Of a DNA stretch of 64,000 nucleotides, positions 25,595 through 35,025 are shown piece by piece. Source of the DNA: an uncultured Bacteroidales bacterium (lineage in GTDB: Bacteria > Bacteroidota > Bacteroidia > Bacteroidales > P3); contig ONFR01000003.1 of NCBI GenBank assembly GCA_900317125.1, positions 124,001 through 188,000 on the forward strand, read 5' to 3'. The notes under the pieces are model-generated. The model worked only from the letters and a program-made list of their open reading frames with translations, was not told the origin of the DNA and searched no databases. The translations under genes and the position numbers were made by a program. The first letter of the stretch is position 1. Each line of letters begins with the position of its first letter.

Positions 25595-26319
25595 TTGCAT
25601 GTCAGTACTCCGTTGTTCAGCTGTGGCACCACGGGACAGGTGTTGCACTCGAAAGCGAAGACGATGTCCGCCTCGGCGCCGAAGCCTAAAAGGCGCTGCA
25701 CATGGCTGGCGTGGCGCAGGCTGTAGGTGTAGGGGTCGCCCTGGCAGGCGTCCCACAGGGCCACGGCCATCGCCACGGCGTCGTGGTGGCTCGTGTATAG
25801 GCCGCTGTCCAGCAGCCGGCGGCAGATGGCGCCGGCAAAGAGGGTGTCCTCAATCGAGAAGTCGTTCTTCCACCCGCTGCAGAGGATCACCAGGTCCTGG
25901 GGCTGGGTGAGCAGCCGCTCCGTGAGGACGTCGATATTGGCAAAACAGCCCACCAGCGTGCGGTCGGCGTCGCCGCCGCGCAGGATGGAGACGGTGCCGT
26001 TGGTGGTGCTGTAGGCGATGCGTTTGCCGTGCAAGTCGGTGGACATGTATTCCGTGGGGGAGTTGCCATACTCGGCGTCGCCGATTTTCCTGCCTCCGCG
26101 CTCGGCGGCCCGCAGGTAGCCCTGTGCGCGGAAGGGTTCCAGGGCCTCGAGGTTGTCAAGGGGCACGATGCACTCCGCGCCCGCCTGGAAGGCGGCGCAG
26201 ATGGCCGTGGTGGCCCTCAGCACGTCGACGGCCACGGTGGTATGCCCCTGCTTGAGGGTGCGCCACTCGTAGAGGGCGGGGGTCAGCGAAAGCTCAATCT
26301 GTGAAACACTCATTTCCAA
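25591..26319 (-). CDS. comB: 2-phosphosulfolactate phosphatase family protein (ComB)
   Basis: 242 residues. ComB removes phosphate from 2-phospho-3-sulfolactate, a step first known from coenzyme M synthesis in methanogens; bacterial homologues are widespread and may serve sulfonate metabolism. Family text: AVDVLRATTAICAAF near the N-terminus, EYGNSPTEY, AYSTTNGTVSI, and ILCSGWKNDFSIEDTLFAGAI. No ComA or ComC homologue is nearby, so the pathway here is not shown. It overlaps the upstream DUF799 gene by 26 bp and the downstream PAP2 gene by 4 bp. Confidence 0.88.
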   Translation of the reverse strand: MEMSVSQIELSLTPALYEWRTLKQGHTTVAVDVLRATTAICAAFQAGAECIVPLDNLEALEPFRAQGYLRAAERGGRKIGDAEYGNSPTEYMSTDLHGKRIAYSTTNGTVSILRGGDADRTLVGCFANIDVLTERLLTQPQDLVILCSGWKNDFSIEDTLFAGAICRRLLDSGLYTSHHDAVAMAVALWDACQGDPYTYSLRHASHVQRLLGFGAEADIVFAFECNTCPVVPQLNNGVLTCK

Positions 26320-27082
26320 AAGCGTCTTCTGAGTAGTCCGAACGTTCGATGCTGCCGTCGGGGTTGATGGTGAAGCTATAGAACACGGGGTTCGACGAGA
26401 TGTAGCGGTCGTGCTGGAAATGCCAGCGGCTGATGCTTGTGGGCAGGTTGCGCAAGGCGAAGTCGCTCATCTGTTCCAGCAGGATGCAGCGGTGGGCGAG
26501 CTTGCTGCCCATGCCGCTCCGGTCGATGAAAGCCTGGTCTGTCGACAGCTCCACAGGCTCCCCCTTCACGTCCACAGGCTGCATCTTGTCGCCGCGTACC
26601 CAAACGTGCATCAGCTCCACGCCGCTCTTGGTGGAGCGCAGCGTGTATTCGGTGTACACCACGATCTCGTTGATTTCGGGCTGCTGCCATTTGTGGATGG
26701 CCGTGAGCAGCACGGCGTCGATGCCGTAGGAGCTGTGGAGCATGGAGATGTCGGCGTTCATCAGCTTGTTGTAGTCCAGCCCCAGCTTCTCGACGAGGAT
26801 GTCGGAAGTGAGGGGGGCGGTGGCGTAATAACCCTGGCTCGACAGGGGGTAGGAGAGGGTCTGCCGCATATAGTGTGCCGCGGCGGAAAGCTCGTCGTTC
26901 AGCACCCTGTCCTGAGTGGTCTTCACCATGGGACGCTTGGCGTTGTCCTGCACGGGTGCCACGAGGATGGTCGCGGGCTTCTCGCGGTACAGTTCGTTGT
27001 AGGTGGTCACCTTCTTCTCGCTCTTGCACGACACGGCAAGCAGCAGGGCGACCAGAGGCAGTAGGTATTTGATTCTCGGCAT
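26294..27082 (-). CDS. DUF799 (GNA1162-like) lipoprotein
   Basis: 262 residues with lipobox LAVSC (Cys19). KPATILVAPVQDNAKRP, TSDILVEKLGLDY and SYGIDAVLLTAIHKW match DUF799, the family of meningococcal GNA1162, an outer-membrane lipoprotein related to the TolB N-domain. In Bacteroidota and Proteobacteria it is found next to DUF4810 and a CsgG-like pore protein. DUF4810 is indeed upstream by 13 nt; CsgG is not in this cluster. Confidence 0.85.
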   Translation of the reverse strand: MPRIKYLLPLVALLLAVSCKSEKKVTTYNELYREKPATILVAPVQDNAKRPMVKTTQDRVLNDELSAAAHYMRQTLSYPLSSQGYYATAPLTSDILVEKLGLDYNKLMNADISMLHSSYGIDAVLLTAIHKWQQPEINEIVVYTEYTLRSTKSGVELMHVWVRGDKMQPVDVKGEPVELSTDQAFIDRSGMGSKLAHRCILLEQMSDFALRNLPTSISRWHFQHDRYISSNPVFYSFTINPDGSIERSDYSEDAFGNECFTD

Positions 27083-27095
27083 GGCGGTGTATGGA

Positions 27096-27971
27096 CTATT
27101 GGTTCTCTAATTGTTTAGCGGCGCGAGCGATGCTGTCCTGCATGGCCTTCTCGGCGGCCTTGGCCTGCCGTTCGGCCTCGCGTTGCGCCTTCAGGGCCTC
27201 GCGTTCGGCTTTCTGCGCCTCGCGCTGCGCTTCGCGTTCGGCCTTCTGAGCCTCGCGTTGCGCCTCGCGCAGGGCTTTCTGCTCCTCGCGTTGTGCTTCG
27301 CGCTGTGCCTTCTGTGCCTCGCGTTCAGCCTCGCGTTGAGCCTGGAGGGCCTTCTCGCGTTCCTGGCGTTCCTGTTCGCGAGCCTGCTTGGTCTGTTGTG
27401 CCTGTCGCTCGCGCTCTTGGCGTGCCTGTTCGCGGGCTTGCTTGTTCAGCAGCTGCTGCCGTTCGCGCTCCTCGCGGGCCTGCTCCTTCATCATCTGCTT
27501 GAAAGCGGGGTCGTCGGCCTGCTGTTGTCGCAGGGCCTCCTCCTCGGGGGTGTAGTGGACGGTGATGGTGTCCAGCGTGCGGAGGTCGATGGCCGAGGTG
27601 TCCACGCGGTTGTCGCCACGCTGGTTGGGGGTGAGGGCCTGCTTCAGCTGGTCGACGTAGGGCGAGCTGTTTGGGAAGAGCATCTTCTCGTTGTTGAACA
27701 TGATGTTGGCCTGTTCCAGGCATCCCAGTCTGGCCAGGGCGACGCCGTAGTCGGCATACTGGCCGGGGTAGGGGGCCTGGTCCTTGAGGTTGCGGTTGAT
27801 GGCCTCGGCATAGGCCTTGGCCACAGCCAGCAGCTTGGCCTCTGTGGGTTTGTGCTGATAGGACATCAACGTAGAGGGCACGTCGACCATGGTGCCCTGG
27901 TTGATGCAAGCGGCCAGCGTCAGGCATCCCGCCATCAGTGCCGCAAGAGTGGTAGAATAGTGTCTTTTCAT
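27096..27971 (-). CDS. DUF4810-like lipoprotein with a long charged coiled-coil tail
   Basis: 291 residues. Lipoprotein signal (LMAGCLTLAAC, Cys22), then a TPR-like DUF4810 domain: YQHKPTEAKLLAVAKAYAEAI, YADYGVALARLGCLEQANIMFNNEK. From about residue 160 to the end it is a continuous A/E/Q/R/K helix built of REAQREAQKA-type units, probably a long coiled coil. The matching DNA is strongly repetitive (27120-27460). The tail is longer than I expect for DUF4810. First gene of the operon with DUF799, comB, PAP2 and trmO. Confidence 0.8.
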   Translation of the reverse strand: MKRHYSTTLAALMAGCLTLAACINQGTMVDVPSTLMSYQHKPTEAKLLAVAKAYAEAINRNLKDQAPYPGQYADYGVALARLGCLEQANIMFNNEKMLFPNSSPYVDQLKQALTPNQRGDNRVDTSAIDLRTLDTITVHYTPEEEALRQQQADDPAFKQMMKEQAREERERQQLLNKQAREQARQERERQAQQTKQAREQERQEREKALQAQREAEREAQKAQREAQREEQKALREAQREAQKAEREAQREAQKAEREALKAQREAERQAKAAEKAMQDSIARAAKQLENQ

Positions 27972-27992
27972 CGTTCTGCAGTCAAAAAAAGA

Positions 27993-28380
27993 AACGGCAA
28001 CGTCATAAGCCGGGTTCTGTCACCGCCGATGCCGGCGGTCTCTATCATCAATCTACTGCCGTCGTTGCCGACGGCCTCTATCAACCTACCCCCCGGCAAA
28101 GGGCGAGCCAGCCCTGTGCTGCCGGTATATTTGGTCTTTCAACCCATAAGGTTTGCCATCAGGCGGCATCGCTGCCGTCCGTCGTGGGCTCTTACCCCGC
28201 GCTTGCACCCTTGCCGGACGGAAAGCCCGGCGGTTTCTCTTTCTGTGGCACTCGCTGTCGTCAGGGCGCTTACCTCCCTGCCGCCTTCCCGTTAGGAAGT
28301 ATGGTGGCTCGTGTTGCCCGGACTTTCCTCCCGTCCCTGCCCCTTGGGGGCGAGGACCGGCGATAGAGTCGGTTGCCGTT
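27993..28380 (-). ncRNA. rnpB: RNase P RNA, class A
   Basis: About 388 nt. Terminal arms AACGGCAAC and GTTGCCGTT form P1. Read on the minus strand the universal cores are present: GAGGAAAGTCCGGGC near the 5' end (CR I), AGAGCCCAC (from about 28190, CR II/III region), and the 3' block GACAGAACCCGGCTTAT (CR V). GC-rich hairpins such as CCGCCGGCATCGGCGG lie between. A T-run (TTTCTTTTTTTG) follows the 3' end as terminator. With RnpA it matures tRNA 5' ends. Confidence 0.95.
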
Positions 28381-28531
28381 ATTCTGTCAATGTGCTCTCA
28401 GTGTGCTGTCGTTGTATGCTGTCAATCTGTTTTTTGTTGTGCCGTCATGTGGGCATGACGGGTGGCGACGGTTCCGCCGACGAGTGGGAGTGCAGTCCCT
28501 CGGGTCGTGGGAGGTTGCCGGTTAGAATTTG

Positions 28532-28539
28532 CAAAAATA
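28532..28539 (-). promoter_or_regulatory. possible Bacteroidota -7 box upstream of rnpB
   Basis: Minus-strand TATTTTTG fits TAnnTTTG but lies about 150 nt before the rnpB 5' end, so a precursor would be needed. The rest of 28381-28609 shows no gene. Confidence 0.4.
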
Positions 28540-28609
28540 CGAAAAAAAACCGATTCAGCAACTTTTTTTCTCAAAAGCGCCCCTGTGGCGGTCCCGTGTC
28601 GGCCCCTCG

Positions 28610-31600
28610 TCAGCGTAGCAGCAGCACGCTCCCCGTCTTCCGTTTCGGCACCGTGGGAGCTGCCGGCGTGGTGTAGCTGATGACGTAGAGGTAAGTCCCC
28701 TGGGGGCAGGGTGCCCCCTTGTGTGTGCCGTCCCATTGTTCCGAGGGGTCCTTGCTGCCGAACACCAGGGTCCCCTTGCGGCTGTATATTCGCAGCTCGT
28801 AGTCCACCGTCGCGCCCCGCACCCCGAAGCGGCTGTTCTCCTCCTCCCTGCCCTTGGGCGAGAAGACATTCGGCACATACAGCTCCTCGTGCCTGAAGGG
28901 GATGCTCCGCGTTGTGCTGTCGGTGCAGCCCTCCGTGGCCACGGCCAGAGCGATGCGCACGGAGTCCTCCGTCAGGTCGGCGCGGTAGGTGACGGCGGGC
29001 GTGGTGTCGTAAGGATGGGCGTTCACGTACCACTGCCGTCGGTGTGGGCCGTGGGAGATGTCCGCCGCCGTGAGCGTGGGGGCCTCCTCAGTCAGGAAGT
29101 CGGCGCTCAGCGCCATCGCCGCCCGCGGGCGTGGTGCCACATGAAGGCGGACCACCGTAATGCTGTCGCAGCCCGCTGTGGTAGTGAGGCTGTCCGTCAG
29201 CGTCGTGTCGGCGGTGTAGGTGCTGCCCTCCCATTGTAAGCTGTCGCATCCCGACACCATCGTGTCAGAGTGGTAGGAAGGCGACAGCGAGAGGTGCAGG
29301 ACGGCCATACTGTCGCACATCCACTGGTTGAGCAGTCGAGCCGTGTCCACGGTTGAGTCGGAGTACAGCCTGCCGTTCGCCGCCCAGCGGAAAGTGTCGC
29401 ACGCCGTCTGCCACTCCGCACCCCTGCTGCTGTAGTGCAGCACCAGATGCAGCGTGTCAGCGCCTGGACACCCCTCGCCGTTGGTGTAGTCGTATGTGTA
29501 GGTACCGCTCTTGATGTAGACCACATCGTGCCAGACGTATTGGTCGCAAGCATCCTGATGGAAGACGTCGTGGGAGCTGTGGTTGATAGTCAGGTGCAAG
29601 GTGTCGACATCGGTGCAAGGAGAGCCCGGCAGCGTATGGTCGAAAGTGTACGTCCCCGATGCTGTATAAGATGTGCTGTTCCAAGAGTATTCATCGCAGG
29701 CGGTTTCATAGTATGTAGTGTCATCGTGCTGGGAGATTGTGAGATGGAGGGTGTCCGAGCTCGGACAGCCTTCAACGTTTGTATAGTTGTAGGTGTAAGT
29801 GCCGCTCTCATTGTAGACGGCATCATGCCAAGTAAATTGCACGCAAGCATCCTGATGGAAGGTGTTGTGAGTACTGCTATTGATCGTGAGGTGGAGGGTG
29901 TCAACATTGGTGCAGGGTGAACTCGGCAGCGTATGGTCGAAAGTGTACGTCCCTGATGCTGTATAACCTGTGCCATTCCAAGTGTATTCATCGCAGGAAG
30001 TCACATAGTATGTGGTGTCATCATGCTGACTGATGTTGAGGTGTAGTGTATCTGTGCTTGGGCAATTATCGTCATTGCTATAGTCGTAGGTGTAAGTTCC
30101 ACTCAAATTATAGTTTACATCGTGCCAAGTGTATTGCTCGCAAGCATCCTGGTGATAGGAGTTGTGTGTGCTGTTATTAATTGTGAGGTGAAGAGTGTCG
30201 ATGTTGGTGCAAGTTGAACCCTGCTGAGTATGGTCAAAAGTATATGTTCCAGATGTTGTATATGTTGAGCCATTCCAAGAGTATTCATCACAGGCGGTTA
30301 TGTGGTAGGTTGTGTCATCGTGTTGGGAGATTGTGAGGTACAGGGTGTCTGTGCTGGGGCAGCCATCGTCGTTTGTATAGTCGTAAGTATAAGAACCGCT
30401 TTGTGTGTAGTTGACTTCGTGCCATGTATATTGTTCGCAAGCATCCTGATGATAAGAGTTGTGAGTACTGTTATTGATTGTTAGGTGTAGGGTGTCAACG
30501 TTTGTGCATGATGATCCCTGCTGTGTATGGTCAAATGTATATGTTCCAGTTGATGTATAAGTTGTGCCATTCCAGGTATACTCATCGCAGGCGGTTACAT
30601 AGTATGTGGTGTCATCATGCTGTGAGATAGAGAGGTGTAAGGTATCTGTACTTGGGCAATTGTCGTCATTGCTATAGTCGTAGGTGTAAGTTCCACTCAA
30701 ATTGTAGTTTACATCGTGCCAAGTGTATTGCTCGCAAGCATCCTGTCGATAAGAGTTGTGAGTACTGATATTGATGGTTAAGTGGAGGGTGTCAACATTG
30801 GTGCAGGGTGAACCCTGCTGAGTATGGTCAAAAGTATATGTTCCAGATGTTGTATATGTTGAGCCATTCCAAGAGTATTCATTGCAGGCGGTTATGTGGT
30901 AGGTTGTGTCGTTGTGCAGGGAGATTGATAGGTGTAAAGTGTCTGAGCTCGGGCATCCATCGACGTTTGTATAGTCGTAGGTATAAGTACCACTCTCGTT
31001 GTAGCTTACGTTATGCCAGATGTATTGCTCGCAAGCATCCTGATGGAAGGAGTTATGAGTGCTGTTATGGATTATGAGGTGGAGGATGTCAACATTTGTG
31101 CAAGTTGACCCCTGTTGAGAATGGTCAAATGTGTATGTCCCAGTTGATGTATATGTTGTGCTATTCCAGGTATACTCATCGCAGGCGGTCACGTGGTATG
31201 CAGTGTCGTTGTGCTGACTGATGTTGAGGTGGAGAGTATCTGTACTGGGGCAGTCATTGATGTTAGTATAGTCGTAGGTGTAGGTGCCGCTCTCGTTGTA
31301 GACGACATCATGCCAAGTGTATTGCTCACAGGCATCTTGGTGATAGGCGTTGTGTGTGCTGTTATTGATTGTGAGGTAGAGTGTGTCAACGTTAGTGCAA
31401 GTGGACCCTTGTTGTGTATGGTCAAATGTATATGTTCCTGTTGTTGTATAGGATGTGCCATACCAAGTGTATTCATCGCAGGCAGTCACATAATAGGCGG
31501 TGTCGTCATGCTGTGAGATAGTGAGGAGTAAGGTGTCGGTGCTGGGGCATCCATCATTGTTTGTATAGTCGTAAGTATATGTACCGCTTTGAGTGTAGTT

Positions 31601-33076
31601 GACATTGTGCCATGTATATTGTTCGCAAGCATCCTGATGGAAGGAGTTATATGTGCTGTTATGGATTAAAGCAGTGTCGTCATGCTGACTGATGTTGAGG
31701 TGTAGGGTATCTGTGCTCGGGCAATTGTCGTCATTGCTATAGTCGTAGGTGTAAGTTCCACTCAAGTTGTAGTTTACATCGTGCCAAGTGTATTGCTCGC
31801 AAGCATACTGGTGATAGGAGTTGTGTGTGCTGTAATTGATTGTGAGGTAGAGTGTGTCGACATTTGTGCAGGGGGTGCCTTGCTGACTATGGTCAAATGT
31901 ATATGTTCCAGATGCAGTATAGGCTGTGCCGTTCCATGTGTACTCGTCACAAGTTGTCACATAGTAAGCAGTGTCGTCATGCTGATTGATGTTGAGGAGG
32001 AGAGTATCTGTACTGGGGCAGCCATTGATGTTAGTATAGTCGTAAGTGTAGGTGCCGCTCTCATTGTATACGACATCATGCCAAGTGTATTGCTCACAGG
32101 CATCTTGGTGATAGGAGTTGTGCGAACCGTAGTTAATTGTCAGGTAGAGGGTATCGGTATTGGTGCAAGGTGAGCTCGGCTGAGAATGGTTGAAGGTATA
32201 TGTTCCGGTTGATGTATAAGTTGTGCCATTCCAAGTATACTCATCGCAGGCGGTTACGTAGTATGTGGTGTCGTCATGCTGACTGATGTAGAGGTGAAGA
32301 GTATCTGTACTTAGGCAATTATAGTTGTTTGTATAGTCGTAGGTGTATGTGCCACTTAGGGTATAGTTGATTTCATGCCAAGTGTATTGCTCGCAGGCAT
32401 CTTGATTGTATGAGTTGTGCGAGCCGTAGTTAATTGTCAGGTATAGTGTGTCGATATTGGTGCAGGGTGAGCTCGGCTGAGAATGGTTGAAGGTATATGT
32501 TCCGGTTGATGCATAAGTTGTTCCATTCCAAGTATACTCATCGCAGGCAGTTACATGGTAAGTGGTGTCGTCATGCTGACTGATGTTGAGGTGTAGGGTG
32601 TCCGAGCTCGGACAATTGTCGTCATTGCTATAGTCGTAGGTGTAAGTTCCACTCAAGTTGTAGTTTACATCGTGCCAAGTGTATTGCTCGCAGGCGTCTT
32701 GGTGATAGGTGTTGTGTGAACTGTAGTTGATTGTCAGGTAGAGGGTGTCGATGTTGGTGCAGGGTGAGCCTGGCTGAGAATGGTCGAAAGTATATGTACC
32801 AGAAGTTGTGAATGTCGTGCCATTCCAAGTATACTCATTACAGGCAGTCACATGGAAAGCGGTGTCGTCATGCAGTGAGATATTGAGGTGCAGGGTGTCT
32901 GTACTTTGGCATCCATCATTGTTTGTATAGGCGTAAGTATATGTACCGCTTTGAGTGTAGTTGACATTGTGCCATGTATATTGTTCGCAAGCATCCTGAT
33001 GGAAGGAGTTATATGTGCTGTTATGGATTATATGTCCCCGATATTGTATATATTGTTCCATTCCAAGTATATTCAT
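28610..33076 (-). CDS. giant surface protein, C-terminal segment with type B T9SS sorting domain
   Basis: An open frame of 1,488 codons; the part after the junction at 33030 is the genuine gene text. It carries about 13 double repeats, then a Cys-containing degenerate repeat region, a PKD/Ig-like stretch (RQWYVNAHPYDTTPAVTY), and the final domain beginning LYVPNVFSPKGREEENSRFG and containing YELRIYSRKGTLVF, WDGTHKGAPCPQGTYLYVI. This is the gliding-motility-associated C-terminal domain (CHU_C type), the type B signal for T9SS export. It closes 230 nt before rnpB starts, with no sharp terminator. Confidence 0.85.
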   Translation of the reverse strand: MNILGMEQYIQYRGHIIHNSTYNSFHQDACEQYTWHNVNYTQSGTYTYAYTNNDGCQSTDTLHLNISLHDDTAFHVTACNEYTWNGTTFTTSGTYTFDHSQPGSPCTNIDTLYLTINYSSHNTYHQDACEQYTWHDVNYNLSGTYTYDYSNDDNCPSSDTLHLNISQHDDTTYHVTACDEYTWNGTTYASTGTYTFNHSQPSSPCTNIDTLYLTINYGSHNSYNQDACEQYTWHEINYTLSGTYTYDYTNNYNCLSTDTLHLYISQHDDTTYYVTACDEYTWNGTTYTSTGTYTFNHSQPSSPCTNTDTLYLTINYGSHNSYHQDACEQYTWHDVVYNESGTYTYDYTNINGCPSTDTLLLNINQHDDTAYYVTTCDEYTWNGTAYTASGTYTFDHSQQGTPCTNVDTLYLTINYSTHNSYHQYACEQYTWHDVNYNLSGTYTYDYSNDDNCPSTDTLHLNISQHDDTALIHNSTYNSFHQDACEQYTWHNVNYTQSGTYTYDYTNNDGCPSTDTLLLTISQHDDTAYYVTACDEYTWYGTSYTTTGTYTFDHTQQGSTCTNVDTLYLTINNSTHNAYHQDACEQYTWHDVVYNESGTYTYDYTNINDCPSTDTLHLNISQHNDTAYHVTACDEYTWNSTTYTSTGTYTFDHSQQGSTCTNVDILHLIIHNSTHNSFHQDACEQYIWHNVSYNESGTYTYDYTNVDGCPSSDTLHLSISLHNDTTYHITACNEYSWNGSTYTTSGTYTFDHTQQGSPCTNVDTLHLTINISTHNSYRQDACEQYTWHDVNYNLSGTYTYDYSNDDNCPSTDTLHLSISQHDDTTYYVTACDEYTWNGTTYTSTGTYTFDHTQQGSSCTNVDTLHLTINNSTHNSYHQDACEQYTWHEVNYTQSGSYTYDYTNDDGCPSTDTLYLTISQHDDTTYHITACDEYSWNGSTYTTSGTYTFDHTQQGSTCTNIDTLHLTINNSTHNSYHQDACEQYTWHDVNYNLSGTYTYDYSNDDNCPSTDTLHLNISQHDDTTYYVTSCDEYTWNGTGYTASGTYTFDHTLPSSPCTNVDTLHLTINSSTHNTFHQDACVQFTWHDAVYNESGTYTYNYTNVEGCPSSDTLHLTISQHDDTTYYETACDEYSWNSTSYTASGTYTFDHTLPGSPCTDVDTLHLTINHSSHDVFHQDACDQYVWHDVVYIKSGTYTYDYTNGEGCPGADTLHLVLHYSSRGAEWQTACDTFRWAANGRLYSDSTVDTARLLNQWMCDSMAVLHLSLSPSYHSDTMVSGCDSLQWEGSTYTADTTLTDSLTTTAGCDSITVVRLHVAPRPRAAMALSADFLTEEAPTLTAADISHGPHRRQWYVNAHPYDTTPAVTYRADLTEDSVRIALAVATEGCTDSTTRSIPFRHEELYVPNVFSPKGREEENSRFGVRGATVDYELRIYSRKGTLVFGSKDPSEQWDGTHKGAPCPQGTYLYVISYTTPAAPTVPKRKTGSVLLLR
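31668..31669 (-). other. in-frame truncated half-repeat junction
   Basis: After the word ATGGATTA the sequence jumps to AAGCAGTGTCG, dropping about 42 residues of half B but keeping the frame. The left-side sequence is the same as at 33030. Confidence 0.7.
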
Positions 33077-34820
33077 CGCATGCCGTCACATAGTATGCGG
33101 TGTCATCGTGTTGGGAGATTGTGAGGAGCAGAGTATCTGAGCTAGGACAGCCATCATTGTTTGTATAGTCATAGGTGTAAATGCCACTTTGAGTATAGTT
33201 GATTTCGTGCCAAGAGAATTGTTCACAGGCATCTTGGTGATAGGAGTTGTGGGAGCTGTTATTGATTGTGAGGTAGAGGGTGTCAATGTTGGTGCAGGGT
33301 GATCCTGGCTGAGAATGGTCAAAAGTATATGCTCCGGATGTTGTATATGTAGTGCCGTTCCATGTGTACTCGTCACAAGTTGTCACATGGTAAGCAGTAT
33401 CGTCATGCTGATTAATGTCGAGGTGGAGGGTGTCAGTGCTGGGGCAGCCATCGTCGTTTGTATAGTCATATGTATATGTGCCGCTTTGAGTGTAGTTGAC
33501 ATCGTGCCATGTATATTGCTCGCAAGCATCCTGATGGAAGGAGTTATGTGTGCCGAAGTTAATTGTCAGGTAGAGGGTGTCAATGTTGGTGCAGGGTGAG
33601 CCTGGCTGAGAATGGACGAAAGTATATGTACCAGAAGTTGTGAATGTCGTGCCATTCCAAGTGTACACATCGCAGGCGGTTATGTGGTAGGTTGTGTCGT
33701 CGTGCTGACTAATGTTGAGGTGGAGGGTGTCCGTGCTCGGGCAATTATCGTTGTTTGTATAGTTGAATGTGTAAGTACCACTTTGGGTATAGTTGATTTC
33801 GTGCCAAGAGAATTGTTCACAGGCATCTTGATAGTATGAGTTATGCGATCCGTAGTTAATTGTTAGGTAGAGGGTGTCAATGTTGGTGCAAGTTGACCCC
33901 TGTTGTGTGTGGTCAAAAGTATATATCCCCGATGTTGTATATGTTGTGCCGTTCCATGTGTACTCATCACAAGTTGTCACATAGAAAGCAGTATCGTCAT
34001 GCTGATTAATGTCGAGGTAGAGGGTGTCAGTGCTGGGGCATCCATCATCGTTTGTATAGTCGTAAGTGTAGGTTCCACTCTCGTTGTAGAAGACATCATG
34101 CCATGTGTATTGCTCGCAGGCATCTTGGTGATAGGAGTTATGCGAACCATAGTTAATTGTCAGGTAGAGAGTGTCAACGTTAGTACAGGTTGAACTCTGC
34201 TGCGTGTGGTCAAATGTATATGTGCCAGAAGTTGTGAATGTCGTGCCATTCCAAGTATACTCATCGCAGGCAGTCACATAGTAAGCGGTGTCGTCATGCT
34301 GTGAGATAGTGAGGTGCAAGGTGTCTGAGCTAGGACAGCCATCATTGTTTGTATAGTCATAGGTGTAAATGCCACTTTGAGTATAGTTGATTTCGTGCCA
34401 AGAGAATTGCTCGCAGGCATTTTGGTGATATGAGTTGTGTGTGCTGTTATTGATTGTGAGGTGAAGAGTGTCGATGTTGGTGCAGGTTGAGCTTGGCTGA
34501 GATTGGTCGAAGGTAAATATTCCGGATGCAGTATATGTTGTGCCATTCCAAGTGTATTCATCGCAGGCGATTACGTAGTATGTTGTGTCGTTGTGCTGAC
34601 TGATGTTGAGGTGGAGAGTATCTGTTCTGGGGCAGCCATTGATGTTAGTATAGTCGTAGGTGTAGGTGCCGCTCTCATTGTAGTCGACATCATGCCAAGT
34701 GTATTGCTCACAGGCATCTTGGTGAATCGGTATTGGTGCAAGGTGAGCCCGGCTGAGAATGGTCGAAAGTATATGTGCCAGAAGTTGTGAATGTCGTACC
34801 ATTCCAAGTATACTCATCAC
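33021..34820 (-). CDS. giant surface protein, repeat segment between junctions 33030 and 34725
   Basis: About 565 codons of uninterrupted repeats, six double units, between two frame-shifting junctions. The first and last ~20 residues of the open frame are out-of-frame text. No independent start; not expected to be a separate gene. Confidence 0.6.
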   Translation of the reverse strand: MMSILGMVRHSQLLAHILSTILSRAHLAPIPIHQDACEQYTWHDVDYNESGTYTYDYTNINGCPRTDTLHLNISQHNDTTYYVIACDEYTWNGTTYTASGIFTFDQSQPSSTCTNIDTLHLTINNSTHNSYHQNACEQFSWHEINYTQSGIYTYDYTNNDGCPSSDTLHLTISQHDDTAYYVTACDEYTWNGTTFTTSGTYTFDHTQQSSTCTNVDTLYLTINYGSHNSYHQDACEQYTWHDVFYNESGTYTYDYTNDDGCPSTDTLYLDINQHDDTAFYVTTCDEYTWNGTTYTTSGIYTFDHTQQGSTCTNIDTLYLTINYGSHNSYYQDACEQFSWHEINYTQSGTYTFNYTNNDNCPSTDTLHLNISQHDDTTYHITACDVYTWNGTTFTTSGTYTFVHSQPGSPCTNIDTLYLTINFGTHNSFHQDACEQYTWHDVNYTQSGTYTYDYTNDDGCPSTDTLHLDINQHDDTAYHVTTCDEYTWNGTTYTTSGAYTFDHSQPGSPCTNIDTLYLTINNSSHNSYHQDACEQFSWHEINYTQSGIYTYDYTNNDGCPSSDTLLLTISQHDDTAYYVTACDEYTWNGTIYTISGTYNP

Positions 34821-35025
34821 AATCAGTCACGTGGTAAGCAGTGTCGTTGTGCTGACTGATGTTGAGGTGCAGGGTGTCAGTGCTGAGGCATCCATCGTCG
34901 TTTGTATAGTCGTAAGTATATGTACCGCTTTGAGTGTAGTTGACATCGTGCCATGTATATTGTTCGCAAGCAAGTATATATGCCAGAAGTTGTGAATGTC
35001 GTTCCATTCCAAGTATACTCATCAC
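34708..35025 (-). CDS. giant surface protein, short repeat segment between junctions 34725 and 34973
   Basis: Only about 80 codons belong to the repeat (ACEQYTWHDVNYTQSG to PCTNTD). Frame shifts on both sides: 41 bp are missing at 34725 compared with the equivalent unit at about 32100, and about half of half B is missing at 34973. Confidence 0.55.
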   Translation of the reverse strand: MMSILGMERHSQLLAYILACEQYTWHDVNYTQSGTYTYDYTNDDGCLSTDTLHLNISQHNDTAYHVTDCDEYTWNGTTFTTSGTYTFDHSQPGSPCTNTDSPRCL

